From Tectiglobus sp965215755 (GTDB taxonomy: Bacteria; Pseudomonadota; Alphaproteobacteria; Rhizobiales; Hyphomicrobiaceae), in contig OZ244119.1 in assembly GCA_965215755.1 (NCBI GenBank), positions 248,001-312,000 of the forward strand: a DNA stretch of 64,000 nt, written 5' to 3'. Shown here one piece after another: positions 36,885-46,194 of the stretch. The first letter of the stretch is position 1; every line of letters starts with the position of its first letter. Under the pieces are notes generated by a model. That model was not told the DNA's origin. It searched no databases and was given only the letters and a program-made list of their open reading frames with translations. Both the position numbers and the translations under genes were made by a program.

Positions 36885-37712
36885 ATGACGGACCAACCTA
36901 TCCTTGTTATCGGCGCCACTGGAAAAACCGGCGCACGCGTTGCCAGAAAACTTGAAGCCAAAGGACTGCCCGTCCGGTACGGCGCGCGGCGTTCTACCAC
37001 TCCGTTCGATTGGGAAGATCCGGCCACATGGGCGCCCGTTCTCAGCGGCGTCGCCAAAGCCTATGTGACTTACTTCCCCGATCTGGCATTCCCGGGCGCG
37101 GTGGAAAAGCTGGAGGCCTTTACGAAAGTTGCAGCGGAGAGCAAGCTTGAGCACATTGTGCTGCTATCGGGCCGCGGCGAGCATTTTGCCAGCCTGGGCG
37201 AGGAGATCGTTCGCAACTCGGGCGTTCCGTTCACCATTGTTCGGGCCGCATGGTTTGCGCAGAATTTCAGCGAAGGATATTTGCGCGACCCGATACTTGG
37301 CGGGGTGCTGCCGATGCCGGGAGGCGAAGTTGCCGAGCCGATTATCGACATCGACGATATCGCTGACGTAGTGGTAGCGGCATTGACTGAAGATGGTCAT
37401 CTCGGCATGCGATACGAGGTAACTGGTCCGCGACTGCTTACCTTTGCCGAGATGGCCGAAGTGCTGTCCAGCACTTTGGGCCGCAGGGTTCAACATATTC
37501 CGATCTCGTTCGATGACTTCCACGACAATGTCACAGCGTTGGGAGGTGAGAATGTCGCCGACGTCTTCACCGCGGTTGCGCGTGAAACACTAGATGGCCG
37601 CAATGCCCACACATCCGATGGTGTTGAGCGGGCCCTGGGTCGCAAGCCACGGGACTTCTCGAAGTTTGCGCAGACCGCAATGGTCGCCGGTGCTTGGTCT
37701 AGGGCTGCATGA
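36885..37712 (+). CDS. NmrA-like NAD(P)-binding protein
   Basis: 275 aa from ATG 36885; a longer frame reading through the upstream gene is an artefact. The N-terminal Rossmann motif is PILVIGATGKTGARVARKLE, followed by the NADP-discriminating stretch VRYGARRST. The protein has an atypical SDR (NmrA/QorB-like) fold without a YxxxK pair. Such proteins act as quinone reductases or NADP sensors. It is 20 bp downstream of the isochorismatase gene within the pirin operon, which supports a redox role. Confidence 0.88.
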   Translation: MTDQPILVIGATGKTGARVARKLEAKGLPVRYGARRSTTPFDWEDPATWAPVLSGVAKAYVTYFPDLAFPGAVEKLEAFTKVAAESKLEHIVLLSGRGEHFASLGEEIVRNSGVPFTIVRAAWFAQNFSEGYLRDPILGGVLPMPGGEVAEPIIDIDDIADVVVAALTEDGHLGMRYEVTGPRLLTFAEMAEVLSSTLGRRVQHIPISFDDFHDNVTALGGENVADVFTAVARETLDGRNAHTSDGVERALGRKPRDFSKFAQTAMVAGAWSRAA

Positions 37713-37777
37713 TCCCACCACAACACAGGGCAGGTGACCAACGTCCCCTGCCCACCCCGCAATGAGGAGTGACTGAC

Positions 37778-38287
37778 ATGGACACCGCATTCTTCTTTCT
37801 GATTCATTTCGCCGTGATTGCCTATGCCCTTGTCGGTGGCGTTTTCCTTGCGTTCTCTGATTTCATTATGCGCTCTTTAGTGCTCACTGGCGGTCACGGC
37901 GGCATTGAAGCGATGCAAACGATCAACCGCGAGATTTTTCGTTGGGTGTTCATGGCGCTGTTTCTCGGAATGGCCGCGATTTCTGTTGTCGTCGCAGGCT
38001 ACGGAGCTTTCGGCCTGTCAGGTCCGGCAGGAACGCTGATCATGCTCGCCGGGCTCGTGTATCTCATCGGCTGCTTCTCCGTCACAGTCGTTTTCAACGT
38101 TCCGATGAACGAGGCATTGGCAGGACTGGAGGTGTCACTCGAGACCACCCGAGACTACTGGTCTCAGACGTACGTACCCCGTTGGACCTTCTGGAACTCA
38201 GTGCGAACAATCGCCTGCGTCGCATCAGCTGCGCTGCTGCTCGTCGGGCTCGTTTGGCTGACCCAGACCCAAGCACAACCTGTTTGA
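37778..38287 (+). CDS. DUF1772 (anthrone oxygenase-like) membrane protein
   Basis: 169 aa from ATG 37778, with GAGGAG ten bases upstream (a GTG at 37769 would leave no spacing). Four transmembrane helices at about 4-26, 48-72, 80-103 and 145-163 and the family signature FNVPMNEALA ... WTFWNSVRTIAC mark DUF1772. Members have been linked to anthrone oxidation or small-molecule detoxification. Last gene of the pirin operon. Confidence 0.9.
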   Translation: MDTAFFFLIHFAVIAYALVGGVFLAFSDFIMRSLVLTGGHGGIEAMQTINREIFRWVFMALFLGMAAISVVVAGYGAFGLSGPAGTLIMLAGLVYLIGCFSVTVVFNVPMNEALAGLEVSLETTRDYWSQTYVPRWTFWNSVRTIACVASAALLLVGLVWLTQTQAQPV

Positions 38288-38782
38288 TGCAAATCCGTTG
38301 GTGGGTCGCGGCAATCGATTCTGACGCGGCGGCCGCTCTTTCGATCGAACATTGAAGAGGACTTCTGAGCATGCTGTGCCTGCTCAGGACCGGTTATGTG
38401 CTCCGGCCCGAAGGACCTGAACCGATTTTGTGCACATCTTGTCTGCTGTTTAAGACGTTGCGACGCCCCCAAGACCCACCGATGGGTCGTTCAACTTGCG
38501 GCATCAAACTTCTCTTGTTCGATCTTAGTGACCGTCTCGCTCTTCGGCATGTTCGCGCCGCTTTGAGCCAAAGTTGCAGAGAGCAATTTCGGCTCTCGTC
38601 AAGATCAGACATCCGGTTCTGAAAAGTTAGATTCGGCCAAACGGCAGAGATGGGTCAAATTTGCTCAACCTCACAGGTGAGCAAACGACGACAGAAGTTA
38701 CCCCGCCAAGCGGGCACGAAGTGCTCATTCTCGCTACGAAACAAAGGGCCACAATCCAACCCTCGTCACCCAGCCATAGGTC
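38288..38782. other. Intergenic stretch
   Basis: About 495 bases after the pirin operon. Open frames on the plus strand lack ribosome sites and family features. It contains the second copy of the 60-bp repeat. No terminator with a T-tract was seen. Confidence 0.4.
38691..38750. repeat. 60-bp repeat, copy 2 (also at 16090-16149)
   Basis: Starts AGAAGTTACCCCGCCAAGCG and matches the flank of the group II intron at 16090-16149 in most positions, in the same orientation. Here no intron is present. It may be a remnant of an unrecognised mobile sequence that serves as the intron target. Confidence 0.7.
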
Positions 38783-39985
38783 TCATTGGTCACCTGGCTG
38801 CGAGACCATCGTTCGTTCGACTAGCCGAGCCCAAAGCGCTGAACCCAGCGGTATGGCGTCGTCGTTGAAATCGTAGCGATCATTGTGCACAGGCGCACTG
38901 TTCTCGCCGTTGCCGATATACATGAAGGCCCCTGGTACTTTCTCAAGCATAAACGAGAAGTCTTCGGACGCCGGCACCGGCGGTTGATTGCGATCAACGT
39001 TTGCCTGACCAACCAGATCGGCTGCCGCATCCGCAATCGTCACAGTCGATTCCGGTGCATTGACCAAGGGAGCAAATAACATCCTATAATCAACCACTGC
39101 CTTCGCGCCGAGCCCGGCGGCAACGCCATCGGCAACGCGCCTGAGCCCACTTTCAATCAAATCAAGCGTCTCTCGCTTCATGGCGCGAACCGTACCGCTC
39201 ATGTGCGCGCGCTCGGGAATGACGTTATAAGCATCGCCGCCGGTGATTTTGGTAACGCTGAGCACACCCATATCGCCGGGTGTCAAATTGCGCGCAACCA
39301 CGGTTTGCAACGCTGTGCCGATGTGACAGGCCGCTACCACCGGGTCAATTCCCATGTTTGGCCGCGCTCCGTGTGACCCACTTCCGGTAACCGTAATGTC
39401 AAAGAAGCCGCCGCCGGTCATGCCAGTCCCCGGTGTAATGGAGAAGTGCCCAATTTCAGCACCGGGCCGGTTGTGCATGCCGAAGATTTCGTCGCAAGGG
39501 AACTTTTCGAACAGTCCCTCGTTGAGCATCGCCAATGCACCACCCATGCCCTCTTCGCCCGGCTGGAAAATGAAGTTGATGGTGCCATTAAAGTCGCGCG
39601 TTTCGGCCAGATAGCGCGCTGCGCCCAACAACATCGTAGTATGGCCATCGTGGCCGCACGCGTGCATGACGCCTCGGTTGCCACTCTGGTAGGTAGCACC
39701 GGTCGCTTCAAGGATCGGCAAGGCATCCATGTCAGCTCGAAGTCCGATGCTCCTTGGACCGTTGCCGGAGCGCAGAACGCCGACCACGCCAGCACCATTG
39801 ACCATACGATGTACCTCGATGCCCCATGACTTGAGCAGCGTTGCAACGACTTCTGCGGTTCGGTGTGTTTCCAGTCCAAGCTCCGGGTTGGCATGAATAT
39901 CGCGGCGGATGTCCGTCAGCTCGGCATGATAGCTTTGAACTTTCTCAAGAACGCTAGCGGCATCAGTCGATGGCTTGGCAGGCAT
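38783..39985 (-). CDS. M20 family amidohydrolase (hippurate hydrolase/N-acyl-amino-acid type)
   Basis: 400 aa from ATG 39985, with GGAG six bases upstream; the longer frame from 40099 is not needed. Zinc ligands and the catalytic core: LRADMDALPILEATG, MHACGHDGHTTMLLGAARYL, FIFQPGEEGMGGALAML and EIFGMHNRPG. Then the lid (dimerisation) domain and the C-terminal SEDFSFMLEKVPGAFMYIGN. It hydrolyses N-acyl or N-carbamoyl amino acids in the cytoplasm. As the region encodes a hydantoinase, an N-carbamoyl-amino-acid amidase role is worth considering, but it is 5 kb from that operon. Confidence 0.92.
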   Translation of the reverse strand: MPAKPSTDAASVLEKVQSYHAELTDIRRDIHANPELGLETHRTAEVVATLLKSWGIEVHRMVNGAGVVGVLRSGNGPRSIGLRADMDALPILEATGATYQSGNRGVMHACGHDGHTTMLLGAARYLAETRDFNGTINFIFQPGEEGMGGALAMLNEGLFEKFPCDEIFGMHNRPGAEIGHFSITPGTGMTGGGFFDITVTGSGSHGARPNMGIDPVVAACHIGTALQTVVARNLTPGDMGVLSVTKITGGDAYNVIPERAHMSGTVRAMKRETLDLIESGLRRVADGVAAGLGAKAVVDYRMLFAPLVNAPESTVTIADAAADLVGQANVDRNQPPVPASEDFSFMLEKVPGAFMYIGNGENSAPVHNDRYDFNDDAIPLGSALWARLVERTMVSQPGDQ

Positions 39986-40382
39986 TGGCAGCTCCGGAAC
40001 TTTCAATTGATCGTTATGGGCAGAGCAGATGGTGAGATTGAGCAATCGCAATTGCTCGCCCACTAGCTCGTATCGTAGACGAACGAAGTCTAACAGCAAC
40101 TAGCCCTGAACATTGCACGTTCAAGGGTCCGGGAGAAGTGTGTCGTGGGTGTCGCCCGCGATGCAGATCAGAGGGAAACCACACGTTCATGATGCGTTCA
40201 TGCAGAATCGCCGATCCTCAAATGGTCGGCAAATCAAAGTTCGCGTTGTAGAGCGTCAACCAAGCTGACAAAGGCGCGGTTAAAGAGTTGTCAAGCGTAA
40301 CCGCGCAGCTTTCAACTTGGCCTCCATTCCTGATCAACAGGCCGCTGGTAAACGACGTTGCCCCCCGTATCGGGGATATGGT
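39986..40382. other. Intergenic stretch
   Basis: About 400 bases between the M20 and DUF1028 genes, both on the minus strand. No gene, terminator or repeat recognised. Confidence 0.4.
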
Positions 40383-41090
40383 TCATTGGTCGCCGCCCGG
40401 TAAATTCTTGACGAAAGCGTCCTGAGGAGCAGCCTTTGCGGGCTCCAGCCAACGCTGCCGATAAAACGGGATGTAGGGGCGAAACTCGTCGAGCAAACGC
40501 CTCATCTCGGATACCGCATTCGGATGGGAATCCACCCTCAAATCGAGAGCTGGATGCTCGTCGACATGGTGCATAAGGAGGCTGGTGGATCGTTCCGGCA
40601 GTGGACCATCGAGGCCGTGCTGTCCGCCGGCACCACGTCCAGCTTCGAGTGCCAACATGATCCGTTCGGCAAGATCGTCCTCTGGTCCCGATAAGAACGC
40701 TTGTTGCATCGCGTCGACCACGCCTTCGTTCTTGAGGACATTCCCCAGCGCCGCAAATCCGTCGCCAACGAATTGACCGCTCCAGCTTCTCGTTTCGGCT
40801 CCGGTGTGACATGCCACGTTACCCCAGCGGTCAACAACACCAATCTGACGATACTCAATGTCAGGGTCCGCGTCTTTTAACGTCTCAAGAACCTGCTGCG
40901 CAGGATGGCCATTATCTAGCAGTCGCAGCCCGAGGGCTTTGAATGTCGGGTTGACAAAGGCCTGGGTTGTTATTGCGCCGCAACGCGTTGCAATAGCCGG
41001 ACACTTGCTCCCAACAGCGAGGGAATAAGTTGCAATCCCAATTCCAAAGGCACCTGATTTTGGACACCGCGCAACAAGCGTATAGGTCAT
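40383..41090 (-). CDS. DUF1028 family protein (putative Ntn-type hydrolase)
   Basis: 235 aa from ATG 41090; the reading frame upstream is not coding. It begins TYTLVARCPKSGAFGIGIAT, with the family's AVGSKCPAIATRCGAITTQA segment, DWxxRQIGVVDRWGNVACHT-like and GQFVGDGFAALGNVL. DUF1028 members are thought to be N-terminal-nucleophile-like hydrolases and are often encoded with amidohydrolases, aldolases and transporters in catabolic gene sets. The specific substrate is unknown. Confidence 0.9.
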   Translation of the reverse strand: MTYTLVARCPKSGAFGIGIATYSLAVGSKCPAIATRCGAITTQAFVNPTFKALGLRLLDNGHPAQQVLETLKDADPDIEYRQIGVVDRWGNVACHTGAETRSWSGQFVGDGFAALGNVLKNEGVVDAMQQAFLSGPEDDLAERIMLALEAGRGAGGQHGLDGPLPERSTSLLMHHVDEHPALDLRVDSHPNAVSEMRRLLDEFRPYIPFYRQRWLEPAKAAPQDAFVKNLPGGDQ

Positions 41091-41339
41091 GCTGAATTCT
41101 CTTTTGGAATTGGATCTACGGGTCGTGGACCGAAATGAGCCGTATCGTGCGATCCACGGTGCGCAATTGTCAACGCTGGTTAGTTGGTGCGGCAAGGACT
41201 CCGGTCGAGGCTTAGCTCGCACGATCGGCAGAAAATGTTCTCAAGCAGTTTCTGATTTAGTGCAGAGGATGATGAGGAGTTCTTTGGCAGCACAGATAAC
41301 TGACCGGGAACACGGGTGTAGCCACATCGACCAATTGCG

Positions 41340-41558
41340 ATGAGCTTGCTGTTAGTTTGCTTGGCTTGGGAGGTTGGTTTTGGTGAGCCTCTGGAAGCAC
41401 TGTTGGCCGCGATACAATCTCAACCCAATACCCGACTGCCGAGTGAGCGCCGATATGAATGTCGACGCAAGGCCGAACACGATGGTGTCACGATTGAGGA
41501 ACCGCTTTCGGATCAGCTCCTGGCGCTTGCGGACAATACCACTTCCTCACCGGATTGA
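41340..41558 (+). pseudogene. C-terminal fragment of a malate/lactate dehydrogenase-like protein
   Basis: The frame reads GFGEPLEALLAAIQSQPNTR, LPSERRYECRRKAEHDGVTI and EEPLSDQLLALA, the C-terminal helix-rich end of the Ldh_2 NAD(P)-dependent oxidoreductase family (pattern: LPGxRR-x6-AExxGI). Only about 55 matching residues exist and the first ~280 residues are missing, so this is a remnant. Confidence 0.6.
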
Positions 41559-41787
41559 TCGGGAAGGGCCCTGACGACTTTTTTGGTTCAATGGCTCAGC
41601 TTCCTGGTAGCAACTGTTCTGACACTACATTTTGATCTTGCGAACAACAGCAAGACTCTTGTCATTCTCTTGATCAAACGCCCAAGTTGCGCCGGAACAC
41701 CCGACGCACACAAATCCTCTGCCTGATCGATAGCACTGGCGTATTGCGACTATGCTTCAACGCATATCGCAGCGCGCGTGGCATATG

Positions 41788-41802
41788 ACTCAGTGTCTGA
41801 GT
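41788..41802. promoter_or_regulatory. Palindrome ACTCAG-TGT-CTGAGT upstream of the LeuCD-like operon
   Basis: A perfect 6-bp inverted repeat with a 3-bp spacer, 30 bp upstream of the aconitase-family gene, next to an ATG-containing AT-rich region. It is a plausible operator for a small repressor such as a GntR protein. Confidence 0.45.
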
Positions 41803-41831
41803 GCAACAGATCTGATGACCGGAGGAGCATG

Positions 41832-43079
41832 ATGGGGCAAACGATTGCAGAGAAAATTCTTGCCGCCCATTCCGGCCGTAAAATCGTTGAACCGGGTGAT
41901 ATTGTGATGGCCGATCTCGACTTGGTCGTCGACCTGGACATTGTTTTTGGCATTACCGGTGGGCACCAGACCCCTGCCCGGGTTTTTGATCCCGAGAAAA
42001 TTGTTGTTGTAGCCGATCACACCGTTCCTGCACCGAGCATAGCGGCAGCCAACGCGATGGTTCGCATGCGGCAGTTCGTTGAGAAATTTGGGATCAAGAA
42101 ATTCTACTCCGAAGGCCGTCACGGTATTGCCCATGTCGTTCTGGCTGAGGACGGTCTGGCTTTACCCGGCACAACACTTGCCTGCGATGATTCCCACTCC
42201 TGCTCTTCCGGTGCCTTGAATTGTCTCGCACGGGGGCTTGGTCTTGCGGACATGATGTACGCGCTGTGCAAAGGACAGGCTTGGTATCTGGTTGGGCCCA
42301 CCGTTAAATTCACGCTTGATGGGGAACTTGGTGAGCGCGTCTATCCGCGCGATATCATGCATCACATCGCCAATGTTTACGGCTCGTTCCCAGGTCGCAA
42401 CCTCGAATGGGACGGTGAAACCATCGCAACAATGCCAATGCAAGGTCGGTTTACTTTGGCAACACTATCAGCCGAGCTTTCATGCGACTTCTCGTTGTTC
42501 AAGTACGACGATGTAACGGCCTCGTATTTGAAGGAACGTGCCAGCAAACAGTTTGAACCAGTCGATCCGGACCCGGATGCGAACTATGAGCAGAGTATAC
42601 ACATCGACGTAACGGACCTCGAACCATTGGTTGTGCTCCCTGATAAGATTGCTCATAACGCCAAACCGATCCGTGACCTTGCCGGCACTAAAATCGATCA
42701 GGCATTCATTGGGTCCTGCGCCAATGGACGCATAGAGGACTTCGCAATTGCCGCTGAAATCATGCGCGGCAAGCAGGTGGCACCCGGCGTGCGAATGATC
42801 GTAACCCCTGGCAGCACCAACGTCATGAAGGAAGCCGTCGCTAAGGGCTACGTTGCAACCTTGATGGATGCCGGCGCAGTTGTAACGAACTCAACGTGTG
42901 GTGCCTGTTATGGAGGACACATGGGCGTGTTGGGTGATGGCGAGGTTTGTATCACCGCCAGCACGAGAAATTTCAAAGGTCGCATGGGAAGCCCGGAAGC
43001 GCAGATCTATCTTGGGTCTCCGGCAACAGTGGCAGCATCTGCCATCGCGGGCACGATTTCAGATCCGCGGGAGGCTTAA
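41832..43079 (+). CDS. Aconitase-superfamily dehydratase, large subunit (LeuC-like)
   Basis: 415 aa; the second ATG (41832) is favoured because GGAGGA lies at a workable spacing. The [4Fe-4S] cysteines are in IGSCANGRIEDF and in STCGACYGGHMG (C-x2-C). Substrate-loop and family motifs: LVVDLDIVFGITGGHQTPAR, EGRHGIAHVVLAEDG, DDSHSCSSGALNCL. The small subunit follows 3 bp later. It isomerises or dehydrates a 2- or 3-hydroxy acid. The altered small-subunit loops argue that it is not housekeeping isopropylmalate isomerase but a homologue such as a methylmalate- or dimethylmalate-type dehydratase in the catabolic cluster. Confidence 0.9.
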   Translation: MGQTIAEKILAAHSGRKIVEPGDIVMADLDLVVDLDIVFGITGGHQTPARVFDPEKIVVVADHTVPAPSIAAANAMVRMRQFVEKFGIKKFYSEGRHGIAHVVLAEDGLALPGTTLACDDSHSCSSGALNCLARGLGLADMMYALCKGQAWYLVGPTVKFTLDGELGERVYPRDIMHHIANVYGSFPGRNLEWDGETIATMPMQGRFTLATLSAELSCDFSLFKYDDVTASYLKERASKQFEPVDPDPDANYEQSIHIDVTDLEPLVVLPDKIAHNAKPIRDLAGTKIDQAFIGSCANGRIEDFAIAAEIMRGKQVAPGVRMIVTPGSTNVMKEAVAKGYVATLMDAGAVVTNSTCGACYGGHMGVLGDGEVCITASTRNFKGRMGSPEAQIYLGSPATVAASAIAGTISDPREA

Positions 43080-43082
43080 GAT

Positions 43083-43589
43083 ATGGCGCTGCAGATCGAA
43101 GGTCGTGCTTGGGTTTTTGGGGATGATATCAACACTGATTTGATCCTTCCCGGGTCAGCATTTCTGCTTCCGGTCGAAGAACAGGTTAAGTACTGCTTCT
43201 CTGCCAATCGACCTGGCTGGAGCGACCAAGTCAAACCCGGAGATATTATAATCGCCGGTGTCAATTTCGGTGTGGGCTCTGCCCGTCCGATTGGGAATGT
43301 CCTTTCGAAGCTCGGAGTCGTAGGTGTTGTCGCTTCCTCTTTTAATGGTCTAGGCCTGCGCAATTGTGTGAACTACGGCATTCACGTGCTGCCATGCCCT
43401 GATGTCGGTTCTATCGTCCTTGATGGCGATCAAATCTCTGTGGACTGGAAGACTGGATTAGTGCGCAACTGCGCGAGTGGATCGCAATTGCAAGGCAAGC
43501 CCCTGCCCGATCAACTGCTAGAGATCGCGGAGAAAGGAGGGATTGTACCCATCCTGCAAAGTGAAGGACTTCTTGAAGACGCTGAGTGA
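43083..43589 (+). CDS. Aconitase-superfamily dehydratase, small subunit (LeuD-like)
   Basis: 168 aa, the swivel domain. It starts ALQIEGRAWVFGDDINTDLI. The substrate-specificity loop after the DDINTDLILPG motif reads AFLLPVEEQVKYCF, unlike the YLRT-type loop of LeuD. The usual GSSREHAP segment is changed to VGSARPIGNVLSKLG. It pairs with the large subunit 3 bp upstream. A citraconate/(R)-2-methylmalate, 2,3-dimethylmalate or similar dicarboxylate substrate is possible; the loop alone cannot decide. Confidence 0.88.
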   Translation: MALQIEGRAWVFGDDINTDLILPGSAFLLPVEEQVKYCFSANRPGWSDQVKPGDIIIAGVNFGVGSARPIGNVLSKLGVVGVVASSFNGLGLRNCVNYGIHVLPCPDVGSIVLDGDQISVDWKTGLVRNCASGSQLQGKPLPDQLLEIAEKGGIVPILQSEGLLEDAE

Positions 43590-43687
43590 GCCTTTGTTGA
43601 CGCGTAGAGCCTGCTTGGTTTCTTGATCCCAGATGACCTCCGGCCTACCAGCTCAATTTCAACCTACCTGGTTCGTCGTCCATCGCA

Positions 43688-44693
43688 TCATCGATCTATT
43701 TCCGACCTTCGTTCGCCTCTAAGGGTGGCAGAAAAGTAGACGGCAGCTGCGCCTGCGATGCCGAGTGTAGCAAATGCCGCCCCCCAAACCTGTTCTTCGG
43801 TTGCTTGTAACGCTCGGAGCCAATCGATGGTCAGTCCGAACACAACAGGTGAGGCAGCACCCGCGATGAAACCGAGCAGTGAGCGTATTGCCAGCAGCGC
43901 GCCCAAGCAACTCGGATTGATCCTCTCAGCTGTGGTCGTTGACAGCACTGAAGAGTCGCCAATCGCGAAGAATGAGTATGCAAGCATCAAAACAAACAAG
44001 AAGTAGGGATCAATGTACACCAGCCAACCAATCGTGAACGAGAAACCGGCTGCCAACGCGGTGTTCCAGATAAGGACAGGTTTGCGGCCGATCCTGTCAG
44101 ATAAACCGCCCATAATCAGCGCGGCGACAGCGCCGACAACGTGTAGCAGAGTTATCAGGCCCGCACTGACTTGCGCCGCCGCCGCAACACTGTTGCCGTG
44201 CAATACAAGACTAGCAGCCAGAAATGACGGCGCCCACGACCACATGCCCAAAAGTTCCCAGCAATGGCCGACATAGCCTCCCAGCAGAGTTCTGCTCTCT
44301 CGGTTCTCACGCAATTCCGTCGTGATGTTTCCACTCGCCGCGGAACCACTGATCTTGTTTTCCACCTTTGCTAGAGCCAAAAAAAGAAGAGCCGCACCGA
44401 ACACCGATGCTAGGCCGGCGACTTGAAATGCAAGACGCCAGCCAGACAGATAGATACACAATCCAGCAATGCCGATAGACAAGGCATATCCCGTCGAGGT
44501 GGACGCGACCAGCCAACCGACAGCGGTTCCAAGTTTGTCGGAAGGAACATTTTGCCTGAGTAAGATGACGAGAGGTGTGTAGATGCCGCCATGACTAGCA
44601 CCAATGAGCGCATACGTTGCGAGCGTCGACCAATAGTCCACGGCCCAAACTGCAAAGGCGACCGATGTCAAAGCCGTCGCCGCAACAGAGATG
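43688..44693 (-). pseudogene. MFS transporter, N-terminally truncated by IS3 copy 2
   Basis: The frame is open from the IS boundary at 44693 to the stop at 43688, about 335 codons. Eight to nine transmembrane helices remain, with the MFS loop-8 signature GGLSDRIGRKPVLIWN. The first two to three helices, including the N-terminal DRxxR loop, have been removed by the IS3 insertion; a TTG at 44671 is the first possible start but would make an incomplete carrier. It was probably a dicarboxylate or amide importer for the adjacent operon. Confidence 0.9.
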
Positions 44694-44765
44694 TGTCCGT
44701 CGTCACATAATCTGGAACAGTTGAGCGTTTGATCTAAGCGAGTGATTGGCTCATCGTTTTCAAAG

Positions 44766-45746
44766 TTATGCTACGGCGTTGCGATGTTGCAAGCGCCGTG
44801 TTTCGAATGTCTTTCGTTTGATCCTTTCTCTCTCCAGCAAGATGATCTTGTTACGACCGAAGTAGACGTCTGCGGGCGTCACGTTGTTGAGGCTTTCGTG
44901 GTAGCGCTCGTGATTGTAGTGGGTCACGAATGCTTCGATGCTTGCCTTTAGATCCCCGGGCAGAAAGTAGTTCTCCAACAGCACGCGGTTTTTCAAAGTT
45001 TGATGCCATCGCTCGATTTTTCCCTGCGTCTGAGGATGGTATGGCGCACCACGAACATGATCCATCGATTGATCGTCGAGCCATTCTGCCAGATCACCAG
45101 AGATGTACGATGAACCATTGTCCGACAGAAGTCGCGGTCGATGTCTGACGTTGACTTTGTCACAACCTGACGCCTCCAATGCAAGTTCAAGCGTGTCAGT
45201 GACGTCACTGGCTTTCATGGTAGTGCATAACTTCCAAGCGATGATGTAACGCGAGTAATCATCAAGGACGGTCGAGAGATAGAACCATCCCCAGCCGATG
45301 ACTTTGAGGTAGGTGAAGTCTGTCTGCCAAAGCTGATTGATCGCCGTTGTTTTGTCGTGGAACTCATCAGCAGCCTTGACGACGGCGAACGCGGGACTTG
45401 TGATGAGGTCGAGCGCTTTGAGTATTCGATAGACGGAAGACTCGGATACGAAGTAGCTCCGAGTATCTGTGAACTTCACCGCCAGCTCGCGCGGCGTCAG
45501 TTCTGGCTCTTCGAGTGCGAAGTCGACAATTTGCTCTCGGACATCGTCCGGGATGCGGTTCCAGACGTGGCCAGGCATCGGCTTTCGATCTTCTAATGCA
45601 TCAAGTCCACCGGTGAGATACCGGTCATACCAACGATAGAAAGTCGTACGTGGGATGCCGAGCGTATCCAATGTGCGTTTTGCTGGCAGATGTGATTGCT
45701 CGACAAGGCGAATAATCTCCAGCTTCTCCGTCGCGGGATACCTCAT
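44766..45746 (-). CDS. IS3-family transposase OrfB (copy 2)
   Basis: Identical in protein sequence to the copy at 7908-8888: helix-turn-helix, then a DDE integrase core (Asp in WQTDFTYLK, Asp in LLSDNGSSY, Glu in QGKIERWHQ). The ATG overlaps the orfA stop and the frame is -1 to orfA. Confidence 0.95.
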   Translation of the reverse strand: MRYPATEKLEIIRLVEQSHLPAKRTLDTLGIPRTTFYRWYDRYLTGGLDALEDRKPMPGHVWNRIPDDVREQIVDFALEEPELTPRELAVKFTDTRSYFVSESSVYRILKALDLITSPAFAVVKAADEFHDKTTAINQLWQTDFTYLKVIGWGWFYLSTVLDDYSRYIIAWKLCTTMKASDVTDTLELALEASGCDKVNVRHRPRLLSDNGSSYISGDLAEWLDDQSMDHVRGAPYHPQTQGKIERWHQTLKNRVLLENYFLPGDLKASIEAFVTHYNHERYHESLNNVTPADVYFGRNKIILLERERIKRKTFETRRLQHRNAVA

Positions 45747-46105
45747 GTGTCGTTGCCCCCACTTCCGATCATGCTTTTTTTGAGCAGCCGAAGTTCCAGG
45801 GCCTGCTCCGCGACAACCTCCTTGAGGTGTAGCGCTTCGCGTCGTAGATCCTTCACTTCATCAGAGGTCGCTGCCCGTGCGGTATCACCGGCTAGCCGCT
45901 TTTTGCCAGCCTCCAAGAACTCCTTTGACCAGCTGTAGTACATGCCCTGTGCGATACCTTCCTGACGGCACAGCTCGGCAATGCTGTCTTCGCCGCGCAG
46001 TCCTGCAAGGACGATCCTGATCTTCTCCTCGGATGAATATCGCTTCCGAGTTTGACGCCGGATGTCTTTGACGGTGCGGTCAGAAGCTTCAGTTCTACGT
46101 CCCAT
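45743..46105 (-). CDS. IS3-family transposase OrfA (copy 2)
   Basis: Identical to the 120-aa protein of copy 1, with the helix-turn-helix and leucine-zipper helix intact. An A7 slippery run lies near its 3' end. Confidence 0.93.
   Translation of the reverse strand: MGRRTEASDRTVKDIRRQTRKRYSSEEKIRIVLAGLRGEDSIAELCRQEGIAQGMYYSWSKEFLEAGKKRLAGDTARAATSDEVKDLRREALHLKEVVAEQALELRLLKKSMIGSGGNDT
45775..45781 (-). promoter_or_regulatory. Programmed -1 frameshift site in IS3 copy 2
   Basis: Seven A residues on the minus strand near the end of orfA, identical to the site in copy 1, with an open -1 frame running into orfB. Confidence 0.75.
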
Positions 46106-46194
46106 GTGGCACTCCTCAGTGGTGAGGATGAGCCTAGAAACACTCAGTTAAAAAATGATCTCAGAAGGTTCCAGGGGGGCTGACGTCAGACACG

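Larger units (their letters stand above)
44694..46192 (-). mobile_element. IS3-family insertion sequence, copy 2 (1499 bp)
   Basis: Same ends and length as copy 1 (7836-9334), in the same orientation, 36858 bp away. The sequence matches wherever compared. It splits the MFS gene on the left and abuts an alpha/beta-hydrolase stub on the right. The flanks (GATG and CGAT) show no direct target duplication. Confidence 0.93.
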
